DNA of 64,000 nucleotides from Caldilineaceae bacterium (GCA_019637645.1 JAHBVH010000001.1:1-64000); one strand, 5' to 3'; shown: positions 8,729-18,865, numbered from the stretch's first letter. Program-made: numbers and translations. The notes: a model not told the origin generated them from the sequence alone.

Positions 8729-10759
8729 TTGAAGGTAGTAAGTAGTGCAGATGATAGGCGCGGCGAACGCTGGGGTAGGTTGGTTCAGTGGATTGGCATT
8801 GGCCTATTGGGCGGCGCGCTCGTGCTCTATGGTTTGACGTTAGATAATGGGTTACAGCCAAGTGAGTTGATTGGTGGTGATCTGATCACCCATCAATATG
8901 CCCAAGTGCAGGCACGCCCGAGTAACGCGCCGGGCTATCCTCTCTACACCATGGGCGGCTGGCTCTGGTTTCATACGATCCGTTGGGGCTTGCATACATT
9001 GGGCTATGCCCTGCCCAATCCAATGCCCATCCTCAGCAGCTATAGCACGTTGTGGGCTCTGCTGGCCCTCTGGCTATTCTATCGCATTCTCTGCCGGCTG
9101 ACGCGCACGCCCAGCCAGCCGTGGGGGGCTGGCTGGCTGGCTGGTTTGCTCTGCGCCTTCTATGCCGTTACCTATTTTTTCTGGTATTACGCGACCACCA
9201 CCGAGCAATATAGCAGCGCCATTGCCCATACTCTTGCTATTGTCTATCTTTATCTCATCTGGCAGCGCCAACAGAGCCAAGCTACTGCTACTGGTCAAGC
9301 AAGTTCACCAGCGGCGCGGGCTTCTCTGCTTTGGCTTGCTTTTCTCTGTGGATTGGCCTTGGCGCACATGCTCACTGTCGCGTTTATTGTGCCCCCTTTA
9401 GTCTTGGTCATTCTATGGCAAGCCCCTCAACTGTTGCGCATGGGGCGTTTGGTGGCCGGGACGGTAATCGCCGCTTTTATCCCACTGGTGAGCTATCTCT
9501 ATGTTTATTGGCGAGGGATGTTACACCCCGAATGGTGGGGGAGCGAAAGGTGGGCAACGCCCCAAGCGTGGTTTTGGGCCTTTGTGAGCACAGCACAGGG
9601 ACGCGAGGAGTTAAGGTGGGGTTTGCAAGCGACTTGCGCGTTTTTTGCCAATGACTTTCCCAAGCTCATGGGGCAAGAATTGACCTGGCCGCTGCTGATC
9701 GTCGGCCTGATCGGCTTGGCTTGGTTAGAGAAGCGACAGGCGGTGCTACTTTATGGCACTACCGTGATCTATCTGATCTTTTGCTGGCTTTACCGTTGTG
9801 GCAATTGGTATCAGGTGATCCTGCCGCTTTATCCGCTGATTTTGCTGGGGGTAGCGGCGTTACTCATGGCGGTACGCCAATCGCTCCCTGGTGGCCGTTG
9901 GGTGTATAGAGTAGCGTTGTTTTTGTTGGTGCTGGCTATCGGCTGGCGCTTTGTGGCGTCGTTGCCCGCCGCCAATAGCCGTAATCGGGCGGTGGATCGT
10001 GCCTTTGATCAGGCCGCCGTGCGCTTGGCTCAGCCGTTGCCATGGCAAGCGCCCTTGTTTGCTGCCGTGGAGGACGCGCTGGCCTTTCAATACTTAAGCG
10101 CGATCTGGCAAATACGGCCCGATCTTCAGATTATCGATAGCCGTCAAGCAGGCGCTCTTTTGGCGGCTGGTCAACCGGTCTTTAGCACCTGGGAGGCTGC
10201 ACCCACGCTGCGGGCCGAGTTGCCCACAGCAATGATGACAACGACCGTGACGACCCAACAGGCCATCACGGCCGATTGGGTGGCGTTTTTGCCCGCGACA
10301 GCCCCAGCCATGGCCGTGCCGACCGCGTTGACCATAACAGATCAAGCGTTGTTGACCGATACCCTCATCCTGCAGGGCTATACAGTAGCGCCCCTGGCCG
10401 CATCACCGTTAGCGCGTTATCGGCAGCCCATTGCCGACCAAAGCCAAGGTCTGGCGGTTACGCTCTTCTGGCAGGTGCCGCCGGGGGCGTGGCCCGCCGG
10501 GGTTTCGATCAGCCTCCGTCTGTTGCAGGGGACGCAGCCTCTTTTTACCGCGTTAGGGACACCCCTCCAACAAGATCGCCAGCAGCCAGCCATGGGGCAC
10601 TATCAACTCAAGCCCAGTGACGTGATTGTCGATCCCTATGCGTTTGCCTTGCCCGTTGCCAACCAAGCGGCTGTCACCCAACTACAAATTCTTCTCTACC
10701 AGACAACCGCGGCTGGTTTTGAAAATCTAGCGGAACTCTATCTGCCAGTTTTTCCCTAG
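8729..10759 (+). CDS. DUF2723-family membrane glycosyltransferase
   Basis: A 676-residue multi-pass membrane protein. The first 100 residues match the DUF2723 (TMEM260/GT117-like) pattern: GGDLITHQYAQVQARPSNAPGYPLYTMGGWLW, with the acidic residue of the first outer loop that such enzymes use for lipid-linked sugar donors. About ten membrane helices follow to residue 420. The remaining 250 residues are soluble, with one beta-sandwich-like segment (LAVTLFWQVPPGAWP...) also found in the larger glycosyltransferase at 15284. It probably transfers a sugar from a polyprenyl carrier to an extracellular acceptor. Translation starts at TTG, with GGAGGG about ten bases upstream. Confidence 0.8.
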   Translation: MKVVSSADDRRGERWGRLVQWIGIGLLGGALVLYGLTLDNGLQPSELIGGDLITHQYAQVQARPSNAPGYPLYTMGGWLWFHTIRWGLHTLGYALPNPMPILSSYSTLWALLALWLFYRILCRLTRTPSQPWGAGWLAGLLCAFYAVTYFFWYYATTTEQYSSAIAHTLAIVYLYLIWQRQQSQATATGQASSPAARASLLWLAFLCGLALAHMLTVAFIVPPLVLVILWQAPQLLRMGRLVAGTVIAAFIPLVSYLYVYWRGMLHPEWWGSERWATPQAWFWAFVSTAQGREELRWGLQATCAFFANDFPKLMGQELTWPLLIVGLIGLAWLEKRQAVLLYGTTVIYLIFCWLYRCGNWYQVILPLYPLILLGVAALLMAVRQSLPGGRWVYRVALFLLVLAIGWRFVASLPAANSRNRAVDRAFDQAAVRLAQPLPWQAPLFAAVEDALAFQYLSAIWQIRPDLQIIDSRQAGALLAAGQPVFSTWEAAPTLRAELPTAMMTTTVTTQQAITADWVAFLPATAPAMAVPTALTITDQALLTDTLILQGYTVAPLAASPLARYRQPIADQSQGLAVTLFWQVPPGAWPAGVSISLRLLQGTQPLFTALGTPLQQDRQQPAMGHYQLKPSDVIVDPYAFALPVANQAAVTQLQILLYQTTAAGFENLAELYLPVFP

Positions 10760-10786
10760 AACATACATGAGCCGCGAGCGTGGCCT

Positions 10787-10823
10787 AAAAAATAAACCGG
10801 GCCTGCAGGCCCGGTTTATTTTT
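10787..10823. terminator. Two-way terminator between DUF2723 gene and rplI
   Basis: The stem AAATAAACCGGGCC / GGCCCGGTTTATTT with a TGCA loop has an A run before it and a T run after it, so it can work in both directions between two convergent genes. Confidence 0.9.
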
Positions 10824-10898
10824 ATGACAAGGGCGACCAGCGGTCACCAACTTTATCCTAACAGCTGTACCCAAGGAGCACTGTTAGGGCCTGACCAA

Positions 10899-11444
10899 TT
10901 AGGCCGCTTCATCCGCGTCGGCGGCTTCCTCGGCTTTGGTCGCAGCCGTCTTGGCCGCGGCGCGATTTTGTGCAGCGGCCCAATCTTCGCCTTCGCGCAC
11001 GACGGCGACATGGAAGGTCGGGGCAACTTCGGGCATGAGGCGCACCGTGATGGTGTAGATCCCAAGGTCACGCAGCGGATACTCGAGTTGCAGCTTGCGG
11101 CGATCCACTTCAAAGCCGACCGCTTCCGAAAGCCGTTCGGCAATGTCCGAACTGGTGACCGAGCCATAGAGGCGGTCATTTTCACCAGCGTTGGCCGCGA
11201 AGATCAACCGTTGGCCGCTGATCACCTGGCCTTGCGCTTCGGCGTTCGCCCGTTCGCGCGCCCGCAAGCGGATGCCAGCTTGTTTCAGATCTTCGGCCTG
11301 TTTCAGCGCGCCTTTGGTGGCTAAGATCGCCAAACCACGGGGCATAAGGTAGTTGCGTGCATAACCGCCGGCTACACTAAAAATTTCGCCAGCGTGACCA
11401 AGTTCCGGCACATCCTTGGTCAGTAGCACTTTCATACGAGCCAT
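10899..11444 (-). CDS. rplI: 50S ribosomal protein L9
   Basis: Binds 23S rRNA in the large ribosomal subunit. The N-terminal domain [36 protein letters not shown] is diagnostic, followed by the long connecting helix and the C-terminal domain ending near [16 protein letters not shown]. The chosen ATG (11444) has GGAAGG nine bases upstream, and the frame extends 12 codons further without support. At 181 residues it is about 30 longer than usual because of an Ala-rich acidic tail after residue 150. It stands alone here, without rpsF, ssb or rpsR. Confidence 0.96.
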   Translation of the reverse strand: MARMKVLLTKDVPELGHAGEIFSVAGGYARNYLMPRGLAILATKGALKQAEDLKQAGIRLRARERANAEAQGQVISGQRLIFAANAGENDRLYGSVTSSDIAERLSEAVGFEVDRRKLQLEYPLRDLGIYTITVRLMPEVAPTFHVAVVREGEDWAAAQNRAAAKTAATKAEEAADADEAA

Positions 11445-11801
11445 TGTCAATTCCCTTCCTTGTTCAAGCACAGCCATCAAGGCTCTGAAAGCTTGAGGGT
11501 ACCTGTGTGTTTGCCATCACACCTTTTCAGCTCTGCTATTGTGCCGCTTAGCTGATGCCAAGCGGTGCAATGCTATGGAAAAGCGGTGATGTGATCGATG
11601 CAGAACTTTTATTGTAGTGCAAGTTTAGGATTTTGATCAACTTTGCTATACTGTGGCGAGAAATACGTGGCTCCGCTTCCGCATTGGCTACTGTGACGGC
11701 TTGTCCACTCCGCAGCACCAAACCTATTTTGTAAAATGCCTGAAGAGGGTTGATAATATTGCGCTAGGTCTATCCCATCACAAAGAGCAGGAGTATCATT
11801 G
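11445..11801. other. Divergent intergenic region, rplI / hpt gene
   Basis: A 357-base region without a gene. The only feature I see is a plus-strand TATACT at 11647-11652 with a weak TTTAGG 17 bases upstream, which could serve the Hpt gene. Confidence 0.4.
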
Positions 11802-12197
11802 ATGAATGCGCCCGTTATCGATCGTCAAACGATTGACATGTTACGCGAGATGGATGCTGTAACGACCGAAGATGACCTCTTGATCGAACTGATCGACGAT
11901 TTTTTGTTTCATTCGGCGGATTTGGTCGAGACGATGAAGCATTCCTTGCAGGCGCATCGTGAGCGCGAGTTGGCGGCACAGTCGCATTCGTTAAAAGGGG
12001 CGAGTCTGAATATTGGCGCATTGGCCCTCTTCCAAGTTTGTGATGCTATGGAAACGATTGCGCGCCAGTGCCGCCTTTCGGGTACGGATTATTGGTTGAT
12101 GGAGTTGGAACAAGCCTATGGAAAGACCGCGACGGCGCTTACCGAGTTGCGCAGTCGCACCAGCCGTGGCGAAACGATAGATGATTTATTGGGGTAA
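11802..12197 (+). CDS. Hpt-domain phosphotransfer protein
   Basis: A 131-residue histidine phosphotransfer protein. The phospho-accepting histidine lies in QSHSLKGASLNIGA, in the middle of a helical bundle with LIELIDDFLFHSADLVETMKHSL before it and the usual C-terminal helix after it. Such proteins pass phosphoryl groups between histidine kinases and response regulators. AGGAG lies before the ATG at 11802. A TTG three bases earlier is less likely. It overlaps the next gene by one base, so the pair is surely co-translated and the response regulator is the likely partner. Confidence 0.9.
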   Translation: MNAPVIDRQTIDMLREMDAVTTEDDLLIELIDDFLFHSADLVETMKHSLQAHRERELAAQSHSLKGASLNIGALALFQVCDAMETIARQCRLSGTDYWLMELEQAYGKTATALTELRSRTSRGETIDDLLG

Positions 12198-12571
12198 TGA
12201 TTATGGTGCTTGTAATAGATGATGAAGCTGCCTTGCGCGAGGTAATCGAAGAGATCCTCGATCTGTCGGACATTCCGTGTTTGGCAGCGGCGAACGGCAA
12301 AGAGGGGATCAAGTTATACCTAGAGAACCAAGCATCGATTGAGGCTATCTTGCTCGATATGCACATGCCAGTCATGAGCGGTGTCGATACCTTACAGGAA
12401 CTACGCAAACTGAATCCAACCCTGACGGTTGTCTTGATGTCTGGTTACCCAGAGTCAACCACCATGGACAAGTTGCGTGAGGATCGCCATCTGTTCTATC
12501 TGGAAAAACCCTTCTCTTTAGAAAAATTTAACCTAAAGATGGAAGAGCTGCTAAGCTCACATAGGCCATAA
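12197..12571 (+). CDS. Single-domain response regulator (CheY-like)
   Basis: A 124-residue receiver domain with no output domain. The acidic pair is VLVIDDEAALRE, the phospho-accepting Asp is in AILLDMHMPVMSG, the Ser/Thr switch is VVLMSGYPES and the Lys is in FYLEKPFSLEKF. It probably works with the Hpt protein immediately upstream, whose TAA overlaps this ATG. A second in-frame ATG lies two codons in. No cognate histidine kinase is adjacent. Confidence 0.92.
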   Translation: MIMVLVIDDEAALREVIEEILDLSDIPCLAAANGKEGIKLYLENQASIEAILLDMHMPVMSGVDTLQELRKLNPTLTVVLMSGYPESTTMDKLREDRHLFYLEKPFSLEKFNLKMEELLSSHRP

Positions 12572-12573
12572 AC

Positions 12574-13761
12574 ATGCTGGATCTGGGGCGTTTGGGCGGA
12601 GGAGAACTAGGCGGGAAGCGATCTAGTGAGGGACCACGCGTCCCTTGGCTGGGCTTTCTGGTCATGCTTGTGCTGAGTTTGGGCTGCTCCGCGGCTGGGC
12701 TAGCCCAACGCACCGTCGCGACCCCACCGCCAACGCGAGAATTAGCCCCAACCTTTACGCCAACGCCGGAAACGATCTTACCTCAGATTGTCGTGACGCC
12801 GCCCCAAGCGGGCACGCCTGGCGTGATTGTCATCCTGCCGGGGATGAATCCTAGCGATTTCCTGCCAACGGCGACGCCCATTCCGGGCAGTGTGCCCCTG
12901 CCCAGCGATACACCGATACCTAGCATACCATCGCCACAACCTGGTGAAACCCTCGTTCTGCAACCGACACCGACACCATCCTTTACCGAGACGCCGACGC
13001 CCCCACCGACAGCGACCGCGACCCCCTTTATTGTGGTGGAAAGCGGTCTTGTCAGTTTGCGAACAGGGCCGGGCGTAGAATATCCATTGGTAGCCCAACT
13101 AGGACCCCGCATTCCTATTGCGATCATCGGCCAAAATCCTGAAGGCACCTGGTATCAGCTCTGCTGTGTGAATGGTAATACCGTGTGGGTGACTGCCGCG
13201 CATGTCGTTGTGAATAACGATCCGAGTGGCGCACAGCTATTGGTGCCTGAACCGCCCCCACCGCCCACGCCGACACCCACTTTTACCGAAACGCCGACAA
13301 TTACCCCCACACCTACGGCGACCGCGTTTCCCTTTGATCAGCGTGGCGACCCCAGCTTTTTCCCGACCAACAACGAATTTATTACGGTTTGGGTTAAACT
13401 CTATGTGGGAACACCGCCGAATGAAGACCCGGCTGATGGCTATTTCCTCAAGATGCTCTTTAATGATGTTGAGCGAACAGGGACCAATGGTATTCAGATT
13501 AGCACGAATGAATTTAAGGCCGTAGGTGTACCGGGCACAGCCTATAGCAACCTACGCTATAATCTGAAATATGAGTATATGCCCCCCGACCCGCGCAGCA
13601 TTGGCAGTAGCGAAAGTCGCGCCCAGCTGATCGGCACGGGCACCTGGAAAATGTGGATTGTCGATGGGGCTGGTAATCAACTTTCGAATGTCGTCCAATT
13701 TACCACCCAGCCGACCAATATTTATCGCGAAGTTTTTATTGCCTGGGAACGTGTGCGTTGA
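12574..13761 (+). CDS. SH3-domain lipoprotein with Thr/Pro linkers
   Basis: A 395-residue secreted protein. Residues 25-45 are a membrane-type signal ending in a lipobox-like LSLGC. Long Thr/Pro-rich linkers ([13 protein letters not shown]) flank an SH3b domain at about residues 145-215 ([20 protein letters not shown]...[16 protein letters not shown]). A conserved C-terminal beta domain of about 140 residues follows another linker. Bacterial SH3 domains usually bind peptidoglycan or surface polymers. The start lies two bases after the response regulator stop, so it may be co-transcribed. It has the same architecture as the protein at 14192. Confidence 0.8.
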   Translation: MLDLGRLGGGELGGKRSSEGPRVPWLGFLVMLVLSLGCSAAGLAQRTVATPPPTRELAPTFTPTPETILPQIVVTPPQAGTPGVIVILPGMNPSDFLPTATPIPGSVPLPSDTPIPSIPSPQPGETLVLQPTPTPSFTETPTPPPTATATPFIVVESGLVSLRTGPGVEYPLVAQLGPRIPIAIIGQNPEGTWYQLCCVNGNTVWVTAAHVVVNNDPSGAQLLVPEPPPPPTPTPTFTETPTITPTPTATAFPFDQRGDPSFFPTNNEFITVWVKLYVGTPPNEDPADGYFLKMLFNDVERTGTNGIQISTNEFKAVGVPGTAYSNLRYNLKYEYMPPDPRSIGSSESRAQLIGTGTWKMWIVDGAGNQLSNVVQFTTQPTNIYREVFIAWERVR

Positions 13762-14191
13762 CACAAACGTTTATAGAAGCTCACTACGATAGTAATAGAA
13801 AAAGCGTAGGATTTGCGCCAGAGAACTGTAGGGTTTCCGAAACCCAATGGCGCTAGCAAAGGGCAAGCGTTTGAACGATAATAAGGGGCGCACGACGATA
13901 CTAAAGACGAAACAGGATTGTTTTCTGGAAAGTTCTATTATGTTTTTCGTGTTTCCATGGTATACTGTGACCTTTGCCGTTGCGAACCCGGCGCGTACCC
14001 AGCCTGTCACCGTGGCGCGCTTCTGCAAAAACTGGTAAATCCTGCTGTTGTCACCCAACGGGCCAACTTGTGCCGAACGCTGAAAGGGTAGCTTGGGTAA
14101 GGGTGACTTGGCTAGGAGCGTGTTGTATGGTTTTTCTTTTGCTCAACCCGCAATGATAACGGTGACGAGCTAACTTACCTGATGATTGCCA
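13762..14191. other. Intergenic region between two SH3 lipoprotein genes
   Basis: A 430-base stretch without a convincing gene. It contains a plus-strand TATACT near 13961 with no good -35 match. Open frames here are short and start without ribosome sites. Confidence 0.4.
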
Positions 14192-15241
14192 ATGAATGTT
14201 TGTATAAAATTACCTGAGCGTCGTGTCTGGCCAAAGCGAGGAATTGGTAGCGCTGTTTTACTATCGCTTCTCCTGCTTTTGTTAACCACGGCCTGTACCT
14301 TTGGCGGGGCATCCTCTGCTGCAGAGATCCCTCAATCCATCCGCTCTCCTTATCCAACCTTTACGCCGACCGCCATTTCTGCCGAACAAAGTGTGGCGTC
14401 GGCCCCGGCTGCTACCCTTGCCGCAGATACGGCGCCACCACCTGCCGCGGCTGCCGCACCAACGGAAAGCCCAACCGTTCCAGCCGATACAGCGACAGAA
14501 GCGCCCCCTACGTCGGCTCCACCACGCTTGGTGGTCAACGCACCCTTGGTCAATGTGCGCACAGGGCCGGGGACGACCTATAATGTTTTGACTACGGTCG
14601 AACGTGGGCAGGAATATGATATTGTGGGCAAAAATGCAGCCGGTGATTGGTGGCGTTTTTGCTGCGTTGATGGTCAACCCGCGTGGATCATCGGGGAGCT
14701 TGTTGATATAGAGGGCGCGGCTGAGTTGGCCCCTGTGAGCGAAGAGGTCGCCCAAGTATCTGCCCCACCACCGACGCCGCCGAGCGCACCAGCCACCCAA
14801 GCCGCGGCGGTGCCCACCGCGCCACCGGCTGAATCGCCTACGGAAGCCCCGTCCGAAAGTCCACCACCCTCCGTCGAATTTGCCTTTGAATTGATCGCCG
14901 CTGAACAATTCGCTGAACCCCGTATTGTGCGTATCTTTCTCTATGTCTATGATGGCGAACAAGCCCTCGCTGGCTATACGTTGCAAGTGAAAAAGGATGG
15001 CGCGCCACAGACGGTTAGCGCAACCTCGGCGGGTGGACAGCCTAGCTTTACCTGGCCGATTGCGGATAGTCGGCAGCGCTTCCAAAATATGAAGCTAGAG
15101 TTTCCCAATGTGCCTGCCGCGGGGGTGTGGGAAGTCCAATTGGCCGATGGGGGAGGCAATTTGGTCGGTCCACCGACAACCTTTACTCTCAATGCCAATG
15201 AGCCTAATCAGGAGCTTTACGTCCGCTACAAAAAACGTTGA
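14192..15241 (+). CDS. SH3-domain lipoprotein, paralogue of the gene at 12574
   Basis: About 349 residues. A signal segment (VLLSLLLLLLTTACTFGG) ends in a lipobox with Cys, followed by an Ala/Pro/Thr linker. The SH3b domain at about 113-175 reads LVNVRTGPGTTYNVLTTVERGQEYDIVGKNAAGDWWRFCCVDGQPAWI. A second linker leads to a C-terminal beta domain (FELIAAEQFAEPRIVRIFLYVYDGEQALAGYTLQV...). It shares architecture, and the CC pair inside the SH3 domain, with the upstream lipoprotein, so the two are probably duplicates. The frame also has a TTG two codons earlier. Neither start has a strong ribosome site. Confidence 0.75.
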   Translation: MNVCIKLPERRVWPKRGIGSAVLLSLLLLLLTTACTFGGASSAAEIPQSIRSPYPTFTPTAISAEQSVASAPAATLAADTAPPPAAAAAPTESPTVPADTATEAPPTSAPPRLVVNAPLVNVRTGPGTTYNVLTTVERGQEYDIVGKNAAGDWWRFCCVDGQPAWIIGELVDIEGAAELAPVSEEVAQVSAPPPTPPSAPATQAAAVPTAPPAESPTEAPSESPPPSVEFAFELIAAEQFAEPRIVRIFLYVYDGEQALAGYTLQVKKDGAPQTVSATSAGGQPSFTWPIADSRQRFQNMKLEFPNVPAAGVWEVQLADGGGNLVGPPTTFTLNANEPNQELYVRYKKR

Positions 15242-15283
15242 GCTGACTGGGGAATGGATCCTTTACAGATTGAGGAGGGTAGC

Positions 15284-18103
15284 GTGCTCGCAAAGGCCAA
15301 ACCAACTTGGTTGGTGAGCCGCTTTACGGTAGCCGCTGCCTTCCTGCTGGCTATGGGTACGCTGGTTCGGGTTGGGTGGCTCGAGTGGCAGCCACTTTGG
15401 GCGGATGAGGGCTACAGCATCTATTTTGCTACCGAGCCGGTGGCCCGCCTGCTCTGGCTAACCGCCCAAGATATTCACCCACCGCTTTACTACCTCCTCT
15501 TGCATGGTTGGATCACTTGGTGGACAGCAACACCGCTTGCTTTGCGCCTCTTGTCAGTTTGCTTCGCTTTGCCAGGATTGGGCCTGGGCATTATCCTCGC
15601 CCGTGCCTTCTTTGGTGGACGTTGGCGCCCCCAACTACTCTTCCTGCTCTTTCTGGCCATCAACCCGCTTGTTCTCTACTATAGCCAAGAAGTGCGCATG
15701 TATGGGCTGGCGCTAACCCTCAGTATGGCGACAACCTTGTGCTGTTGGCAATGGCTACAGCGCGAGCAACAGGGGTACCGTGCCACGGGCTGGTTGCTGG
15801 GCTATTTGCTGAGCGCGACGCTGGCGTTATACACCCTCTACTATCTAGCTTTTCTGTTGGTGGCCCAACTGCTGTGGGTCCATTGGGAATTGCGCAAGCA
15901 GCCCGCCCCTTTGCTCCGCTTCTGGTTGGCAGAAACCACTATTGGCTTGCTCTATTTACCGTGGGTGCTCTATACCATCCGTCTTTTATTGGCGTATATT
16001 GATGATAAGATCCGTGCGGACCAGGATACACCGCTGGGGCTTATGACCTATGCTGCACGCCATTTCCTGGCCTTTACAAGCGGACATTTGGCTTGGCCTG
16101 CCGCCTGGGCACCGTGGTGGGCTCTGTTGGCCCCACTGACAATCGGCGCTACGCTTATACTCTTACTCTGGGCCGCATGGGGCCAGCAGTGGCGTACAAC
16201 CACTTCGCAGACCCAGCAAGCGTTGCGCCTAGTGTGGTTTTGTCTGGCGATGCCCTTTGCCATTGGCTATGGGATCAACTTGCTCTATCCTTTTTTCCCT
16301 ATAGGTGGTGAACGGCTCTTGCTCTTTGTCCTACCCTATTTTGGCTTGTTGCTCGTGGCAAGTCTGGATGATCTATGGCAAGGTACAGGGCTACAGAAGC
16401 TTATGGCGAGTGTAGCCCTGTTGCCGCTGCTAGCTTCAGCCATCATAGGGGTGGGCCTTTTCTATACCTTGCCGCGTTATCCCGCCGAGGACTATCGTCC
16501 CCTTGTCCGTCAACTGGTGCAACAGGGCAGCGACGCGGATACGGTATTGGCCACCTATCCCTGGCAGGTCGGCCTCTGGCGTGCCTATGCCCCCACCGTT
16601 GGTTTGCCCCCCACAGCAGGCCCAACAGTCACCTTGCTCAGTGATCGCGCGGTGGCGTGGGGGCCAGCCGTTGCCGACCAGATCGACGCTGCGCTGGCGC
16701 AGGGGATGCTCTGGGTACCTTCCTTACGCTCGATTGGCAGCACCTTGCCCGCCGCCATCGATACCTATTTGGCTGACCACGCCGTTAACTTTGCCCAGCA
16801 GTGGTATGGCACTACCACCCTAGATGCTTGGCGTCGTATCGATCCGGTTGACGTAGTACCTGTGAAGATCACCTGGCCTGACGTTACCCTGGTTGCCGTA
16901 GGCGTGAATACAGCGAAGCTGCCAGCGGCCAATACGCCATTGCTCATCGCGCTGGATTGGGCGAATACAGCGCCGCTACCACAAGTTGGGGTGACGATTC
17001 GCCTCCAACAAGCCGAGCATACTTGGGCTGCCCGCGATTATGCGACCATGGCCGAGATGCCGACGGTACACCGGGCTGGCCAGGTGCGTACCTTGGTTGG
17101 CCTAATGGTGCCCGCCGGGCTGCCGCCGGGTTCCTACCAACTTGTGATTGGCTTGATAGACGCCGCGGGCAAAGTTCACTCACCCTTAGGCATCACCGAT
17201 GTCAAGGCGGCTTTGCTGCCCATTGGCACGGTTACCGTAACCAATCCCACGCTGCCGATCCCCCCCTTCCGCCTGCCGATCCAAGTGCCACGCCCAACGC
17301 CTGTGGTGGCCGAAGGCGTTGCGCTGTTGGGCTATAGCCGGGGTGAGGCCAGGCACTTGGCTGGCACGGCCTTGGCGCTGACCCTCTTCTGGCAGAGCCA
17401 GACCACGACGCTAGCCGATCGGCAGCTTTATATCAGCTTGCTTGACCAACACGGTGCTGGCATCGCGGGCTGGGAAGGATGGCCACTGCCCGCGTACCCG
17501 CCTTCCGCGTGGCCGCTGGGCGCGCTGGTGCAACTACCCGTTGAGTTCTTGGTGCCGGGCACGGTTCCAAGTGGCGACTATACCCTGATAGTTGGTTGGC
17601 TAGACTCGACGACCGGCACAAAATCGCCTGCTATCGAACTGGGCCCGCTGGCGGTTGTACAGCGCCAGGCCACCTTTACACCACCGCAGCCACCGCAGCC
17701 GTTACCAGAACCGGCCCAATTTGGTACGCATGCCCAACTGCTCGGCTATGATTGGCACGTCCAAGGGGAGCAGAGCCTGTTGACCCTCTATTGGCAGGTT
17801 CTCCAGCCGCTCTGGCCGCCTCACCAAATTTTTGTCCATGTGGACGATGACATGGCTGCGTCGCCGGGGCTTACCCTGGCCCAAGCCGATGATACGCCCC
17901 AGACCGCCATGGGGCCTGCTCCAACCGGCAGTTGGCAATCTGGTGAATATTTGGCTACTCAGCACTTCCTACCGACATCAGCGCTCCAAAGCCCCGGTGT
18001 GGTCGTGCGGGTGGGGCTTTATCTACCCACCACGAATGTCCGTCTCCCTTTGAGCATAGCTGGCATGCCAGCCGGTGACGCCTTTTTGTTACCGCCACCA
18101 TAG
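15284..18103 (+). CDS. GT39-type membrane glycosyltransferase with tandem beta domains
   Basis: About 939 residues. The N-terminal half is a multi-pass enzyme of the ArnT/PMT superfamily. WADEGYSIYFATEP carries the acidic pair of the first outer loop. DIHPPLYYLLLHGWI and NPLVLYYSQEVRMYGLALTLS are the characteristic loops. Roughly twelve helices reach residue 410. The C-terminal half has three tandem beta-sandwich-like segments (near residues 540-640, 690-800 and 810-930), each with an L-x-LYWQ-like or ALDWAN start. It probably moves sugars from polyprenyl phosphate onto secreted proteins or glycans. I chose GTG 15284, with GAGGAGG just upstream, over an ATG ten codons earlier that lacks a good site. 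Confidence 0.8.
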   Translation: MLAKAKPTWLVSRFTVAAAFLLAMGTLVRVGWLEWQPLWADEGYSIYFATEPVARLLWLTAQDIHPPLYYLLLHGWITWWTATPLALRLLSVCFALPGLGLGIILARAFFGGRWRPQLLFLLFLAINPLVLYYSQEVRMYGLALTLSMATTLCCWQWLQREQQGYRATGWLLGYLLSATLALYTLYYLAFLLVAQLLWVHWELRKQPAPLLRFWLAETTIGLLYLPWVLYTIRLLLAYIDDKIRADQDTPLGLMTYAARHFLAFTSGHLAWPAAWAPWWALLAPLTIGATLILLLWAAWGQQWRTTTSQTQQALRLVWFCLAMPFAIGYGINLLYPFFPIGGERLLLFVLPYFGLLLVASLDDLWQGTGLQKLMASVALLPLLASAIIGVGLFYTLPRYPAEDYRPLVRQLVQQGSDADTVLATYPWQVGLWRAYAPTVGLPPTAGPTVTLLSDRAVAWGPAVADQIDAALAQGMLWVPSLRSIGSTLPAAIDTYLADHAVNFAQQWYGTTTLDAWRRIDPVDVVPVKITWPDVTLVAVGVNTAKLPAANTPLLIALDWANTAPLPQVGVTIRLQQAEHTWAARDYATMAEMPTVHRAGQVRTLVGLMVPAGLPPGSYQLVIGLIDAAGKVHSPLGITDVKAALLPIGTVTVTNPTLPIPPFRLPIQVPRPTPVVAEGVALLGYSRGEARHLAGTALALTLFWQSQTTTLADRQLYISLLDQHGAGIAGWEGWPLPAYPPSAWPLGALVQLPVEFLVPGTVPSGDYTLIVGWLDSTTGTKSPAIELGPLAVVQRQATFTPPQPPQPLPEPAQFGTHAQLLGYDWHVQGEQSLLTLYWQVLQPLWPPHQIFVHVDDDMAASPGLTLAQADDTPQTAMGPAPTGSWQSGEYLATQHFLPTSALQSPGVVVRVGLYLPTTNVRLPLSIAGMPAGDAFLLPPP

Positions 18104-18307
18104 GGAAACCGCTCCCCTGCAACTTCTTCTATTGCTGAACCGTAGTGAATTGCGAGAGATTCTACATCGCGGTGGGGTGAGTATGGGCTATGATAATCCA
18201 TACATACACTTGTCGTGTGATGACACTCATCGGTGCTCGGCAGTGTTTCGCTGGGCGGATGAGCCAGCAAAATGCTAGAACTGCTTTTGTCAGCAAGGAT
18301 GGGAAAA

Positions 18308-18796
18308 ATGGAAGAGAACAAACAAGCCAATCAGGCTATGCCAGGCGCAGAAAGTTCAACCACAGGGAGCAACAAGGCGCAATCTTCACAAGAGTTGATC
18401 GATGAACTGAATCGCCTTGGTGCAAAGTTTGCCGATGTGGTACAAGCGGCGTGGGAAAGTGATGAACGCAAGCGGCTCGAGAAAGACGTACGTGCCGGTG
18501 TGGTCACGCTGGTGAGTGGCGTCGAACGGGGGCTGCGTAAGGTTGGCGAAAGTGAACATGCCAAAGATCTCTTGAATAAGGCCGAAGAGGTCGCCGATTC
18601 GATTGGCGAACGCATTCGGACGAGCCCCACGAGCCATGAACTAGCGGGCAACCTTGCCAAAGGGCTGCGGGTCTTGGCTGAACAGATCGACAAATTGGCG
18701 GAGGAGTTGCAACAGAAGTCGGCTGCTTCGGCGTCCACCGCTAAATCAGCCACCGCTGCCGATGATTCCCAAAATATCCCGATTACCAAAGTGTAA
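18308..18796 (+). CDS. Small helical protein of unknown function
   Basis: About 162 residues, strongly charged and helical. Residues 30-130 (ELIDELNRLGAKFADVVQAAWESDERKRLEKDVRAGVVTLVSGVERGLRKV...) are amphipathic, with heptad-like spacing, ending in an Ala/Ser/Lys tail. No membrane segment or known domain is visible. The pattern resembles apolipoprotein- or phasin-like helical bundles, but I make no functional claim. In-frame ATGs lie at 18272, 18299 and 18308; the last follows an AAGGATGGG purine run. It ends at a strong two-way terminator. Confidence 0.7.
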   Translation: MEENKQANQAMPGAESSTTGSNKAQSSQELIDELNRLGAKFADVVQAAWESDERKRLEKDVRAGVVTLVSGVERGLRKVGESEHAKDLLNKAEEVADSIGERIRTSPTSHELAGNLAKGLRVLAEQIDKLAEELQQKSAASASTAKSATAADDSQNIPITKV

Positions 18797-18821
18797 TCGC
18801 TTTGTCTATCACGAATATCAT

Positions 18822-18856
18822 AAGAGCGGCCAGGGTCTGAAACCCTGGCCGCTCTT
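18822..18856. terminator. Two-way terminator, helical protein / moxR operon
   Basis: Fifteen-base stem AAGAGCGGCCAGGGT / ACCCTGGCCGCTCTT with a five-base loop, between two convergent genes. A short T-rich tail follows on the plus strand. Confidence 0.8.
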
Positions 18857-18865
18857 GTTGATTGG

